A stretch of DNA of 61,155 nt, taken from the NCBI RefSeq assembly GCF_017308075.1, contig NZ_JAFKFX010000046.1:1-61155 (forward strand), in the 5' to 3' direction. The DNA comes from Allobosea sp. (lineage in GTDB: Bacteria; Pseudomonadota; Alphaproteobacteria; Rhizobiales; Beijerinckiaceae). Shown here one piece after another: positions 50,768-58,800 of this stretch. The first letter of the stretch is position 1. The number at the start of each line of letters is the position of its first letter. Position numbers and translations under genes: made by a program. The notes beneath the pieces were generated by a model. That model had not been told where the DNA came from and made no database searches. It saw nothing but the letters and a program-made list of their open reading frames with translations.

Positions 50768-51793
50768 ATGTCATCCAGGCGCGCAACCATCTCCGACGTC
50801 GCCAATGCGGTCGGCATATCGATCGGCGCCGTTTCCCGGATCCTCAACAAGGATCCCTCGCTCAACGTCCGCGAGGAGACCCGGGAGGCGGTGCTGCGCA
50901 AGATCGCCGAGCTCGGATATTCTCCCAATCCGCATGCGCGCAGCCTGAGAACCGCGCGCACCGGCAGTCTGGCGATGATCCTTCCCGAGATCCACAGTCC
51001 AGCTTTCGCCGCCATGATCCAGGGCGCGCAAAAGGCCGCGCATGAGCGTGGCTATTCCATGCTGCTCGGCGGCGTCGGCCCGGACGGCGACGACCCCGAG
51101 CTCCCTGCACGATTGCTCGAGAAGAACCGGGTCGACGGCTTCCTCATAACCGCCGGGCGCCGGGAAACCGAGGCTTTTGCCGCCCTGCGCGACCTCGACG
51201 CTCCTTACGTCCTGCTGAACCGCTACCGCGACGAGGAGCAGCCTCATGTCGTTCTCGACGATACGGGTGGCGTCCTGGCGGTCGTCCGGCATCTGACGGA
51301 TCTCGGGCACCGGCGCATCGGCTTCCTGGGTCCTTCCGAGCGTTTTCTCGGCATTCGGCGTCTGGCCGGTTACAAGGCGGCGCTAGAGGAAGTCTGCGTG
51401 GCCCTCGACCCCGCCCTGATCGTCGATACAGGCTATTTTCGCGAAGGCGGCGAGACCGGCCTGGAACAGTTGCTTCGCCTGCCCTCCCCGCCAACGGCCG
51501 TCTTCGCGACCAACCACCTGGTGGCGGCCGGCGCCATCGTCGCGGCGGGCCGTCATGGCCTGTCCGTGCCAGCAGATCTTTCGATCGCCAGCTTCTATGA
51601 TGGGCCGGTCGCAGAATTGCTGCAGCCGCCGCTCACCGCGGTCCGCTATCCCCTCGAAGAGCTCGGGTACCGCGCCACCAGCATCCTGATCGATCTGGTC
51701 GAGGGGCGCAGCGTCACGGAAACCAATGTCGTCCTGCCCTATGAAGCGGTCGTGATCCGCGGCTCTACGGGTCCCGTACGAGCTTCCCGGTAG
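50768..51793 (+). CDS. LacI-family transcription regulator
   Basis: The 341-aa protein has the LacI HTH and hinge (ATISDVANAVGISIGAVSRI, then GYSPNPHARSLRTARTGSLA) and a periplasmic-binding-protein-like effector domain (LLNRYRDEEQPHVVLDDTGG, HLTDLGHRRIGFLGPSERFL). It probably represses the M20/ABC operon; the dyad at 44145-44164 is a fitting operator. The effector is unknown, perhaps an acyl amino acid or peptide product. Confidence 0.92.
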   Translation: MSSRRATISDVANAVGISIGAVSRILNKDPSLNVREETREAVLRKIAELGYSPNPHARSLRTARTGSLAMILPEIHSPAFAAMIQGAQKAAHERGYSMLLGGVGPDGDDPELPARLLEKNRVDGFLITAGRRETEAFAALRDLDAPYVLLNRYRDEEQPHVVLDDTGGVLAVVRHLTDLGHRRIGFLGPSERFLGIRRLAGYKAALEEVCVALDPALIVDTGYFREGGETGLEQLLRLPSPPTAVFATNHLVAAGAIVAAGRHGLSVPADLSIASFYDGPVAELLQPPLTAVRYPLEELGYRATSILIDLVEGRSVTETNVVLPYEAVVIRGSTGPVRASR

Positions 51794-51947
51794 CCGGCAA
51801 CGCTGATGTCGGCCATTGCCTCGCCCTGGCCATCCCGGCTCGCCCGTGCGTCATCTGTACAAATGCGCAGCCCGGTGGTCTGCTGCTTGGGCTGCAGCGA
51901 CGCGGACGCCTTTGCCTGTGGTCGCGAAACGGAAGGAGTGGTGGGCC

Positions 51948-52142
51948 GTGTCTGACGCCATGACAACTCTAGACGAACGGATCGCGCTTCTCCGGCGAAC
52001 CATTTCAGACCTGATGGAGCAGGCAACGGCTGCTTCGGGCTCCGCCACCGAAGAGAGCATCGCGGCGAGGCTTGACGATCTTCAGCAGCGTCTCAACACG
52101 CTGCTGAAGGAACGCGAAGCGCTGGGCGGCAAGACGGGTTGA
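51948..52142 (+). CDS. Small coiled-coil protein, 64 aa
   Basis: GTG 51948 has GGAAGGAG upstream and gives VSDAMTTLDERIALLRRTIS..., a heptad-patterned helix pair (ESIAARLDDLQQRLNTLLKE). I know no function for it. It converges on the glyoxalase/esterase gene. ATG 51960 is an alternative start. Confidence 0.6.
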   Translation: MSDAMTTLDERIALLRRTISDLMEQATAASGSATEESIAARLDDLQQRLNTLLKEREALGGKTG

Positions 52143-52170
52143 GGCATGGCGCCGGCCCGGCGGGGCGCCG

Positions 52171-53724
52171 CTATTTCGCCGGCGCACCGGCGAGCCAGGC
52201 CTTGATCGTCCCGGCGTCAGCGTCGGCAAGCGCGTGGCCGGCATCGATCCGGGCCAGTGCGACATGCCCGCCGGCCTTGCGAAGCTGCTCCGCCAGTGCC
52301 GCTGCGCCGGGCGCATAGGGATCGGATGCGCCGGCGACGATCAGCGTCGCGCTGTCCGAGAGATCGGCCTGAGGCTGCTCCTCCAGCACGTCGATCGCCC
52401 GCAGCAGCACGGCTTTGCGGATGAGGCCGGGATGGAGCCGCATCGCCGCGGCGAGGAAATTCGCGCCGTTGGAATAGCCGAGCCAGGTCGTCCGATCCGG
52501 ATCGAGCCCGTACGCCTTGACGGCCTCCTCGACGAAGGCGGCGAACGCCTCCGCTTCGGTGCGGATATCGGCCTGGTCGAACCTGCCTTCACCGAGGCGG
52601 CGAAACCAGCGTGCCGTCCCCTCCTCGGTGCTGCGCCCGCGCAGGCCGAGCAGTCCGGCGCGCGGCGCGGCGCGGCGGGCAAGCGGCATCAGGTCCGCCT
52701 CGCTGCCGCCGGTGCCGTGCAGGAGCACGATCGTGCTGCCGTCATCCTGCTCCGGCACATGGAAACGATGGACGAAGGGCAGGTCGCGATAAGTCGGGCG
52801 CGGCTCCCCCGGCAGCGCGAATTGCGGTAGCATCACCCGGATCGCCTCGGCGCGCTCGGCATCGGAAGGCGGAACCATCAGCGTCTTGCCGAGCTCCGGC
52901 TCCGCCTCGTCGACGGTGAAGCCCGGCCCGTCCGTCGCCAGTTCGATCAGCGTGCCGCCGGGCTCGCGCACATAGAGCGAGGTGAAATATTTCCGGTCGT
53001 GCCGGTTGGTGATTGAGGAGTTGAGACGCGCCAGCGAGGCTTCCGCCGCGGTAACAGCCGCCACGTCTTCCGCCCGGAAGGCGACATGGTCGGCGACGCC
53101 GGTGCCCGGCGCGCCCGGCCAGAACCCCGCGGCCTCCTGAACATCGATGACATCGCCGCTTCCGGAGACCAGACGCTGGACGCCATCGGCCTTCGCAGCC
53201 GCCTCATAGCCGAAGCGCCCGACGAAATGCGCGGTTTCCTCCGGCGTCTCCGAAAGGATCGTCGCGCCGCGCAGCCGCAGGATCGCATCGCCCGGCTCGA
53301 TACCGGGCGACAGCCAGGGCGAAGCCGCCGGCATCTCGACGCCGACCAGCTTCACCACCACCCCGTCGGGATCGCGCAGCCGCAGCACCGGTTCGCCGAA
53401 TTCCTGCCGGGGTCCTGCGGTCGGCACCTGCCGCGTCAGCGCCCGCGTCAGCCAGAAGCCGATGCTGGCCGGCGGCACGGCGAGCGCGATCTCGCTCACC
53501 TGGCCATGGCCGACGCGCCCGGCCGAGCCATCCTGCCAGACCAGGAAGGTGATCAGCGAGCCCGGCGTCCCCAGCCGGTCGCCATAGAACAGATGAAGCT
53601 GCTCGGCGTCCTCATAGCCGCCCGTCTGCTTCACCAGCCGCAGGCCGAGGAAACCGGCATAGAAGTCGATATTGGCCTGCACGTCGCGCGTGATCAGCGT
53701 GAGATGGTGGATCCCGGAGGTCAT
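52171..53724 (-). CDS. Glyoxalase-type dioxygenase fused to esterase (MhqO-MhqD-like)
   Basis: The 517-aa protein has two parts. Residues 1-300 are two vicinal-oxygen-chelate modules (GIHHLTLITRDVQANIDFYA; GVADHVAFRAEDVAAVTAAE; PGGTLIELATDGPGF) with likely metal ligands His7, His213 and Glu261. Residues about 318-517 are an alpha/beta hydrolase (TIVLLHGTGGSEADLMPLAR) with Ser418 in GYSNG, Asp468 and His497. In Bacillus these occur as separate quinone-resistance proteins MhqO and MhqD. The expected role is detoxifying quinones or catechol-like compounds. Divergent from a luciferase-like oxidoreductase. Confidence 0.85.
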   Translation of the reverse strand: MTSGIHHLTLITRDVQANIDFYAGFLGLRLVKQTGGYEDAEQLHLFYGDRLGTPGSLITFLVWQDGSAGRVGHGQVSEIALAVPPASIGFWLTRALTRQVPTAGPRQEFGEPVLRLRDPDGVVVKLVGVEMPAASPWLSPGIEPGDAILRLRGATILSETPEETAHFVGRFGYEAAAKADGVQRLVSGSGDVIDVQEAAGFWPGAPGTGVADHVAFRAEDVAAVTAAEASLARLNSSITNRHDRKYFTSLYVREPGGTLIELATDGPGFTVDEAEPELGKTLMVPPSDAERAEAIRVMLPQFALPGEPRPTYRDLPFVHRFHVPEQDDGSTIVLLHGTGGSEADLMPLARRAAPRAGLLGLRGRSTEEGTARWFRRLGEGRFDQADIRTEAEAFAAFVEEAVKAYGLDPDRTTWLGYSNGANFLAAAMRLHPGLIRKAVLLRAIDVLEEQPQADLSDSATLIVAGASDPYAPGAAALAEQLRKAGGHVALARIDAGHALADADAGTIKAWLAGAPAK

Positions 53725-53915
53725 GACCGCGTCCGCTCTGCCGTGGCAACAAGAGTTCGATCTCTTGCCCGCATCGGCGCCGCGCGTCGAGCCTGCCGAC
53801 GACGTCGGGCGCGAGCGCACCGCCTGTCCTCCATCGCTGCGCTGCGCGTATTGACGGCGGCGCGAGCGGCACACAACTCAGCGGGAGGTCCGGACGCGCC
53901 TCGAAGGGAAACGAG

Positions 53916-54947
53916 ATGACGACGCAACTCCAGCTTGGCCTCGACACCTTCGGCGACGTCACCGCCGGCCCGGACGGCGCGCTGAAACCGCATGCGCAGG
54001 TGATCCGCGACCTTGTCGACCAGGGCGCTCTCGCCGACGAACTCGGCATCGATTTCTTCGGCATCGGCGAACATCACCGCGCCGATTTCGCGGTATCCTC
54101 GCCCGAGACCGTACTCGCCGGCATCGCGACGCGCACTAGCCGCATCCGCCTCGGCTCCGCCGTGACGGTGCTCAGCTCGGACGACCCGATCCGCGTCTTC
54201 CAGCGCTTCTCGACCGTCGATGCGCTCTCCAATGGCCGTGCCGAGGTCATTCTCGGCCGCGGCTCCTTCACCGAATCCTTCCCGCTGTTCGGCTTCGACT
54301 TGCGCCAGTATGAGGCGCTGTTCGAGGAGAAGCTCGACCTCTTCGCCGAGTTGATCCGCAAGACGAGCGTGACCTGGCGGGGAAACTTGCGCCCGCCGCT
54401 GCGCGACCAGCAGGTCTTCCCGCCGATAGAGAAGGGTGGGCTCACGACCTGGGTCGGCGTCGGCGGTAGCCCGGAATCGGTCATCCGGGCCGCCCGCTAC
54501 GATTTGCCGATGATGCTCGCCATCATCGGCGGGCCGCCGCAGCGCTTCCGGCCCTTCGTCGATCTCTATCACGATGCCTTCGAGCGCCTCGGCCGGCCCG
54601 TGCGCCCGGTCGGCGTGCACTCGCCCGGCTATATCGCCGACAGCGATGCTGAGGCCGTCGAGGAGTTCTTCCCCGCCTACAAGCAGATGCGCGACCGGAT
54701 CGGCGGCGAGCGCGGCTGGGCGCCGATGGCGCGCGAGGAGTTCGAGCGCGAGGTCGCCGGCGGCTCGCTCTATCTCGGCTCGCCCGAGACGGTCGCCCGC
54801 AAGATCGCGGCGACCGCCAAGGGCCTCGGCCTGTCGCGCTTCCAGCTCAAGATCAGTGCCGGCCCGCTGGCGCATGAGAAGATGATGCGCTGCATCGCGC
54901 TCTATGGCCGCGAGGTCATGCCGCTGGTGCGGGAGATGCTCGGCTGA
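53916..54947 (+). CDS. LLM-class flavin-dependent oxidoreductase
   Basis: The 343-aa protein has the bacterial luciferase-like fold: QLGLDTFGDVTAGPDGALKP, DELGIDFFGIGEHHRADFAV, and TRTSRIRLGSAVTVLSSDDP then NGRAEVILGRGSF. It uses reduced flavin to oxidise or reduce small organics; the substrate is unknown. ATG 53916 has AAGGG seven bases upstream. The 191-bp divergent spacer with the glyoxalase/esterase gene suggests joint control, but no clear operator is seen. Confidence 0.9.
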   Translation: MTTQLQLGLDTFGDVTAGPDGALKPHAQVIRDLVDQGALADELGIDFFGIGEHHRADFAVSSPETVLAGIATRTSRIRLGSAVTVLSSDDPIRVFQRFSTVDALSNGRAEVILGRGSFTESFPLFGFDLRQYEALFEEKLDLFAELIRKTSVTWRGNLRPPLRDQQVFPPIEKGGLTTWVGVGGSPESVIRAARYDLPMMLAIIGGPPQRFRPFVDLYHDAFERLGRPVRPVGVHSPGYIADSDAEAVEEFFPAYKQMRDRIGGERGWAPMAREEFEREVAGGSLYLGSPETVARKIAATAKGLGLSRFQLKISAGPLAHEKMMRCIALYGREVMPLVREMLG

Positions 54948-54955
54948 ACCACCGA

Positions 54956-54981
54956 CCGCGCGGGGAATCGGTCCCGCGCGG
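54956..54981. terminator. Hairpin between convergent genes
   Basis: CCGCGCGGG (54956-54964) and CCCGCGCGG (54973-54981) form a 9-bp stem with an eight-base loop between the convergent LLM and RraA-like genes. There is no T-run, but the place suits a bidirectional terminator. Confidence 0.6.
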
Positions 54982-55034
54982 CTTCGGCCACTTCTCCGGA
55001 GCGGTGGCACGCGTTCATCGGCGGCGCGCAGCCC

Positions 55035-55751
55035 TCACTTCCAGCCGGGCCGCCATTTCGCAAATTCGGCCTTGGTCTCGTCATCGGCCGGGTAGAGCCC
55101 GAAAATGCCGCGCCCCTCGCGCACCTTCTCCTCGACGAAGTCCTCATAGGCTGTCTGCTCATAGGCCTCCGCCGCGACCTCGTTGGCGAGATGGGCCGGG
55201 ATGACGCAGACACCCTCGCCGTCGCCGACGATGATGTCGCCGGGATAGACCGGGACGTCGCCGCAGCCGATCGGCGCGTTGAGGTCGAGCGCGTGGTGCT
55301 GGATCAGGTTGGTCGGGGCGCTCGGCCGGTTGTGATAGGCCGGGAAGCCGAGCGCCGCGATGTCCGGGCTGTCGCGGAAGCCGCCATCGCTGACGATGCC
55401 GGCGACGCCGCGCTGCATCAACCGCGTGACCAGGATGCAGCCGGCTGAGGCGGCGCGCGGATCCTTGCGGCTGTCGATCACCATGACATGGCCGGGCGGG
55501 CAGGCCTCGACCGCGACGCGCTGCGGGTGCTCGGTGCCGGCGAAGACGCCGAGATGGTCGAGATCCTCGCGCGCCGGAATATAGCGTAGCGTATAGGCCT
55601 CTCCGACCATGCGCGCCTTCGGATCGAGCGGCCGCACATCCTGGATGAAGACGTTTCTGAAGCCGCGCTTGAACAGGGCGGTGGTCAGGGTCGCGGTCGA
55701 GACGCGCTTGAGCTTCTCGCGGTTCTCGGGGGTGAGCGCAGTAGCGGTCAT
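55035..55751 (-). CDS. RraA-family (HMG aldolase-like) protein
   Basis: The 238-aa protein has the RraA/HMG-aldolase fold: STATLTTALFKRGFRNVFIQ, GHVMVIDSRKDPRAASAGCI, and the acid site GIVSDGGFRDSPDI with Arg126-Asp127 and Asp122. Many relatives cleave 4-hydroxy-2-oxo acids or decarboxylate oxaloacetate; the name ribonuclease regulator is misleading in this context. It lies downstream of a Bug receptor and near a dehydratase and lyase, suggesting sugar-acid breakdown. Confidence 0.87.
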   Translation of the reverse strand: MTATALTPENREKLKRVSTATLTTALFKRGFRNVFIQDVRPLDPKARMVGEAYTLRYIPAREDLDHLGVFAGTEHPQRVAVEACPPGHVMVIDSRKDPRAASAGCILVTRLMQRGVAGIVSDGGFRDSPDIAALGFPAYHNRPSAPTNLIQHHALDLNAPIGCGDVPVYPGDIIVGDGEGVCVIPAHLANEVAAEAYEQTAYEDFVEEKVREGRGIFGLYPADDETKAEFAKWRPGWK

Positions 55752-55800
55752 GTCAACGTCATCCTCTCGCGGCCGATAGTCGGCACGCCATGCCAGAACC

Positions 55801-55889
55801 CGTCATCCCGGGCTTGCCCCGGGATCCATCGAGGGCTCAGCGCCTTACGATGGGTCCCGAGGCTCCGCTTCGCTGCGTCCGGGATGACG
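55801..55889. repeat. Palindromic intergenic repeat
   Basis: CGTCATCCCGG (55801-55811) pairs with CCGGGATGACG (55879-55889), and CCCGGG stems lie inside. Such GTCATCCCGG...CCGGGATGAC units are common in Rhizobiales intergenic regions. Here it separates the Bug receptor and RraA-like genes. Confidence 0.75.
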
Positions 55890-55915
55890 GCGTAGTTGTC
55901 ACATAGTTCTACAGA

Positions 55916-56890
55916 TCACTCGATCCGGACATTCGCCTTCTGCGCCACCTCGGCCCAACGCTTGGTCTCGTTGGCGATGTGGGCGGTGAACTCGGCCTGG
56001 GTCGAGCCGACCGCATCGACGCCGAGCTTCTTCAGCTGCTCGATCACCGCGGGCTCGCGCATGATCGCCTGGGTCTCGGCCGAGAGCTTGGCGACGATCT
56101 CCGGCGGCACCTTCGCCGGCGCGAAGAAGCCGTGCCATGAGCTGGCGTCGTAGCCCGGGATGAATTCGGAGAGCGCCGGCAGGTCGGGCGCAACCGCGAG
56201 GCGCTTCGGCGTCGCCGTGGCGAGCGCCCGAATCTTGCCGGCTTCGACATGCGGCCAGGCGATGGTGATGTTGTCGAAAGTCAGCTGGATCTGGCCGGAG
56301 AGCAAGTCCTGCGTCACCTGCCCGCTTGAGCGGTACGGCACATGGGCCATATCGGTGCCGGTCGCGACCTTGAACAGCTCGGCCGCCATATGGGTCGAGG
56401 TACCGGCCCCCGACGAGCCGAACGAGTACTTGCCGGGGTTCTTCTTCGAGAGCTCGATCAGCTCCGGCACGGTCTTGGCCGGCAAATCGAGATTGACCAT
56501 CAGGATGTTCGGCACGCTCGCCACCTGCGAGATCGGCGCGAAATCCTTGATGTGATCATAGGGCATCCTGGCATAGACGCCGGGGTTGATCGCATGGCTC
56601 GACACCGTACCCATGGTCAGCGTGTAGCCGTCGGAATCGGACCGGGCGACCGCCGCGGCCCCGGTATTGCCGCCGGCTCCCGGCCGGTTCTCGACAATGA
56701 ACTTGCCGCCGAGGCGGGCGCTGAGCCGGTCGGCCAGGATGCGCCCGAGCAGGTCGGTGGTACCGCCCGCGGCAAAGGGCACCACGATGGTGACGACCTT
56801 GCTGCCGGGATAGCCAGACTGCGCCAGAGCCGGCGCCGCGATCAGGCTGGCCGCGCCGGCCAGCAAGGCCCGGCGTGTGAACCTCGTCAT
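55916..56890 (-). CDS. Tripartite tricarboxylate (Bug/TctC-type) solute receptor
   Basis: The 324-aa protein has a Tat-like signal peptide (TRRALLAGAASLIAAPALAQ) and the Bug pattern: ITIVVPFAAGGTTDLLGR-like start (VVTIVVPFAAGGTTDLLGRI), FIVENRPGAGGNTGAAAVAR, and SSGAGTSTHMAAELFK. ATG 56890 has GGAGG six bases upstream, preferred over an earlier in-frame start. It binds a carboxylate in the periplasm. No TctA/TctB membrane genes are in the window, so the partner is elsewhere. Confidence 0.92.
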   Translation of the reverse strand: MTRFTRRALLAGAASLIAAPALAQSGYPGSKVVTIVVPFAAGGTTDLLGRILADRLSARLGGKFIVENRPGAGGNTGAAAVARSDSDGYTLTMGTVSSHAINPGVYARMPYDHIKDFAPISQVASVPNILMVNLDLPAKTVPELIELSKKNPGKYSFGSSGAGTSTHMAAELFKVATGTDMAHVPYRSSGQVTQDLLSGQIQLTFDNITIAWPHVEAGKIRALATATPKRLAVAPDLPALSEFIPGYDASSWHGFFAPAKVPPEIVAKLSAETQAIMREPAVIEQLKKLGVDAVGSTQAEFTAHIANETKRWAEVAQKANVRIE

Positions 56891-56983
56891 CTGTTTCCTC
56901 CCCTTCGGCATTTGCCGCCCTGTCGCGCGCCTTCGGGCCGCGCCTCTTTTGGGCGTCTTGCTCTTCCCATAGCATGGGATTTG

Positions 56984-57007
56984 AGATTTGAAATCTGAAA
57001 TTTCAGA
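56984..57007. promoter_or_regulatory. Overlapping palindromes, likely GntR operator
   Basis: AGATTT-G-AAATCT (56984-56996) overlaps the perfect TCTGAAA/TTTCAGA (56994-57007). The AT-rich pair lies in the divergent gap between the Bug receptor and GntR genes, in otherwise GC-rich DNA. It probably binds the FCD-type GntR regulator and controls both directions. Confidence 0.7.
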
Positions 57008-57103
57008 CTTGATACAGCTTGCGCTTTATGGTGACTGATGCGGAATGGCGCTGTCCGCCCGGCCCTGCATGAGGAACCCGATCAGCGGATGGCTGGAGTT
57101 CAG

Positions 57104-57808
57104 ATGTCGGAACCGCTCACGATCGAACCCGTCTCGCCACATCTGCTGCGCTCGCTGCGCGAGCATGTGCATGAGCGCCTGCGCCGAGCGATCGTCGCGG
57201 GCAATTTCCGCAATGGTGAGCGCCTGAACGAGCGCCACCTTGCCGACCTGCTCGGCGTCTCGACCACCCCGGTCAAGGATGCCATCCGCAGGCTCGAAAG
57301 CGAGGGCCTCGTCCGCACCGAGGCGCGCCGCGGCGTCTTCGTCGAATTCTCGGCCAGGCAGGCGCTGGAAATGGCGCTCGGCCGCGCCGCACTCGAAAGC
57401 GTCATGGCCCATATCGCCGCAAACCGGATCGCCGATGCCGAGATCGCCGAGATGGCGGGCCTGATCGACGAGATGGCGCATGCGACCGAGCACAGCGCGC
57501 TCGAGGACCTCGTCACCCTGAACGAGGCCTATCACGGCATGATCCACCGGATTTCTGGCTGCGCCTATCTCGAGCGCCGGCTCGATGGCCAGCGCATGTA
57601 CGACCACGCCCAGCGCATCGCTCTGCTCGGCGAGCCGGCCGAACGGCGCCAGGGCTATGTCGAGCACAAGGACATTTTCGAAGCGCTCGCCGCCCATGAT
57701 CCGGCACTCGCCGAGCAGAGGATGCGGAGCCACATCGTGCGCTCCGCCAAGAGCCATGTGCGCCAGGTCTTCGGCGCCGACGCGGAAGGATTGGCCTATG
57801 ACGAATGA
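57104..57808 (+). CDS. GntR/FCD-family regulator
   Basis: The 234-aa protein has a winged helix (LRSLREHVHERLRRAIVAGN, LADLLGVSTTPVKDAIRRLE) and an FCD effector domain (LVTLNEAYHGMIHRISGCAY and MRSHIVRSAKSHV with the metal-binding His residues). ATG 57104 has GGAG five bases upstream; two earlier ATGs lack one. It probably senses a sugar acid and controls both the operon it leads and the divergent Bug receptor. Confidence 0.9.
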   Translation: MSEPLTIEPVSPHLLRSLREHVHERLRRAIVAGNFRNGERLNERHLADLLGVSTTPVKDAIRRLESEGLVRTEARRGVFVEFSARQALEMALGRAALESVMAHIAANRIADAEIAEMAGLIDEMAHATEHSALEDLVTLNEAYHGMIHRISGCAYLERRLDGQRMYDHAQRIALLGEPAERRQGYVEHKDIFEALAAHDPALAEQRMRSHIVRSAKSHVRQVFGADAEGLAYDE

Positions 57809-58730
57809 GAGCGGACGGCAGCAGAAGGTGCGCACGGCCCTGCGTGGCATTTCCGGCGTGCACGTCACCGCCTGGAAGAGCGATGGCGAGGCCGACTGGG
57901 CGCTGACCGGCGAGATCGTCGCCCGTATCGCCGAAGCCGGCATCCACAACATCGTCTCGGCCGGCAATACCGGCGAGTTCTACCCGATGACCACCGAGGA
58001 GGTGGTGCGCAGCCATGCCGTCGCGGCCGAGGCGGCCGCCGGCAAGTCGCTGGTTACCGCCGGCATCGGCCGCTCGCTGCGCGAAGCGGTCTCGACCGGC
58101 AGGCTCGCCGCCAGGGCCGGCTGCGATGCGGTGATGGTGCATCATCCGCTCGATCCCTTCGCCGCGCCGCAATCCCAGGCCGATTATTTCCTCGCCATCG
58201 CCGAGGCACTGGAGATCCCGCTCGTCGCCTATGTCCGCTCCGACGCGATCGGCGTGAAGGACCTCGCCCGCGTCGCGAACCACCCGAACGTCGCCGGCGT
58301 GAAGTTCGCCTCGTCCAACATGATGCTGCTGGCCGATTGCGTCCGCGAGACGCAAGGCTCCAGCGCCAACTGGATCTGCGGCCTCGCCGAGGGCTGGGCC
58401 GCGCCCTTCTACGCGCTCGGCGCGCGCGGTTTCACCTCAGGCCTGATCAATGTCGCGCCCGAGCGCTCGCTGGCAATCTGGCGGGCGCTGGAGGCCGGCG
58501 ATTACGACGCCGCGCGTCGCGAGGTCGACGCCATCGCCGGCTTCGAGAAGCTGCGGACCAAATACGGCAATGGCGCCAATGTCACCGTGGTCAAGGAAGC
58601 GCTCGGCCTGCTCGGCACCAATGTCGGCCCCGTGCGCCTGCCCGGCCTGCCGGAGCTCAACGCGAGCGAGCGCGCCGAGTTGCGGGCGATCGTTTCGAGC
58701 TGGGGCAGCCGCCGGGCGGCGGCGGAGTAG
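57798..58730 (+). CDS. DHDPS-family lyase/dehydratase
   Basis: The 310-aa protein has the DapA/NAL barrel: GIHNIVSAGNTGEFYPMTTE, Tyr145 in IPLVAYVRSD, and Schiff-base Lys169 in NVAGVKFAS. Family members split or dehydrate 2-keto-3-deoxy sugar acids. It overlaps the regulator by 11 bp and precedes an IlvD/EDD dehydratase, so it likely takes that enzyme's keto-deoxy product. Whether it acts as aldolase or dehydratase cannot be told. Confidence 0.88.
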   Translation: MTNESGRQQKVRTALRGISGVHVTAWKSDGEADWALTGEIVARIAEAGIHNIVSAGNTGEFYPMTTEEVVRSHAVAAEAAAGKSLVTAGIGRSLREAVSTGRLAARAGCDAVMVHHPLDPFAAPQSQADYFLAIAEALEIPLVAYVRSDAIGVKDLARVANHPNVAGVKFASSNMMLLADCVRETQGSSANWICGLAEGWAAPFYALGARGFTSGLINVAPERSLAIWRALEAGDYDAARREVDAIAGFEKLRTKYGNGANVTVVKEALGLLGTNVGPVRLPGLPELNASERAELRAIVSSWGSRRAAAE

Positions 58731-58746
58731 GCCATCACAGCGTCAT

Positions 58747-58765
58747 GGTCGGGCTCGTCCCGACC
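58747..58765. repeat. Hairpin GGTCGGG/CCCGACC
   Basis: A 7-bp stem, GGTCGGG-CTCGT-CCCGACC, lies in the 70-bp gap between the lyase and dehydratase genes. It resembles a short dispersed palindrome and may modulate downstream expression; there is no T-run. Confidence 0.6.
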
Positions 58766-58800
58766 ACTAATTAGAGCACCAAGAATTCGAGGAAACGCCG

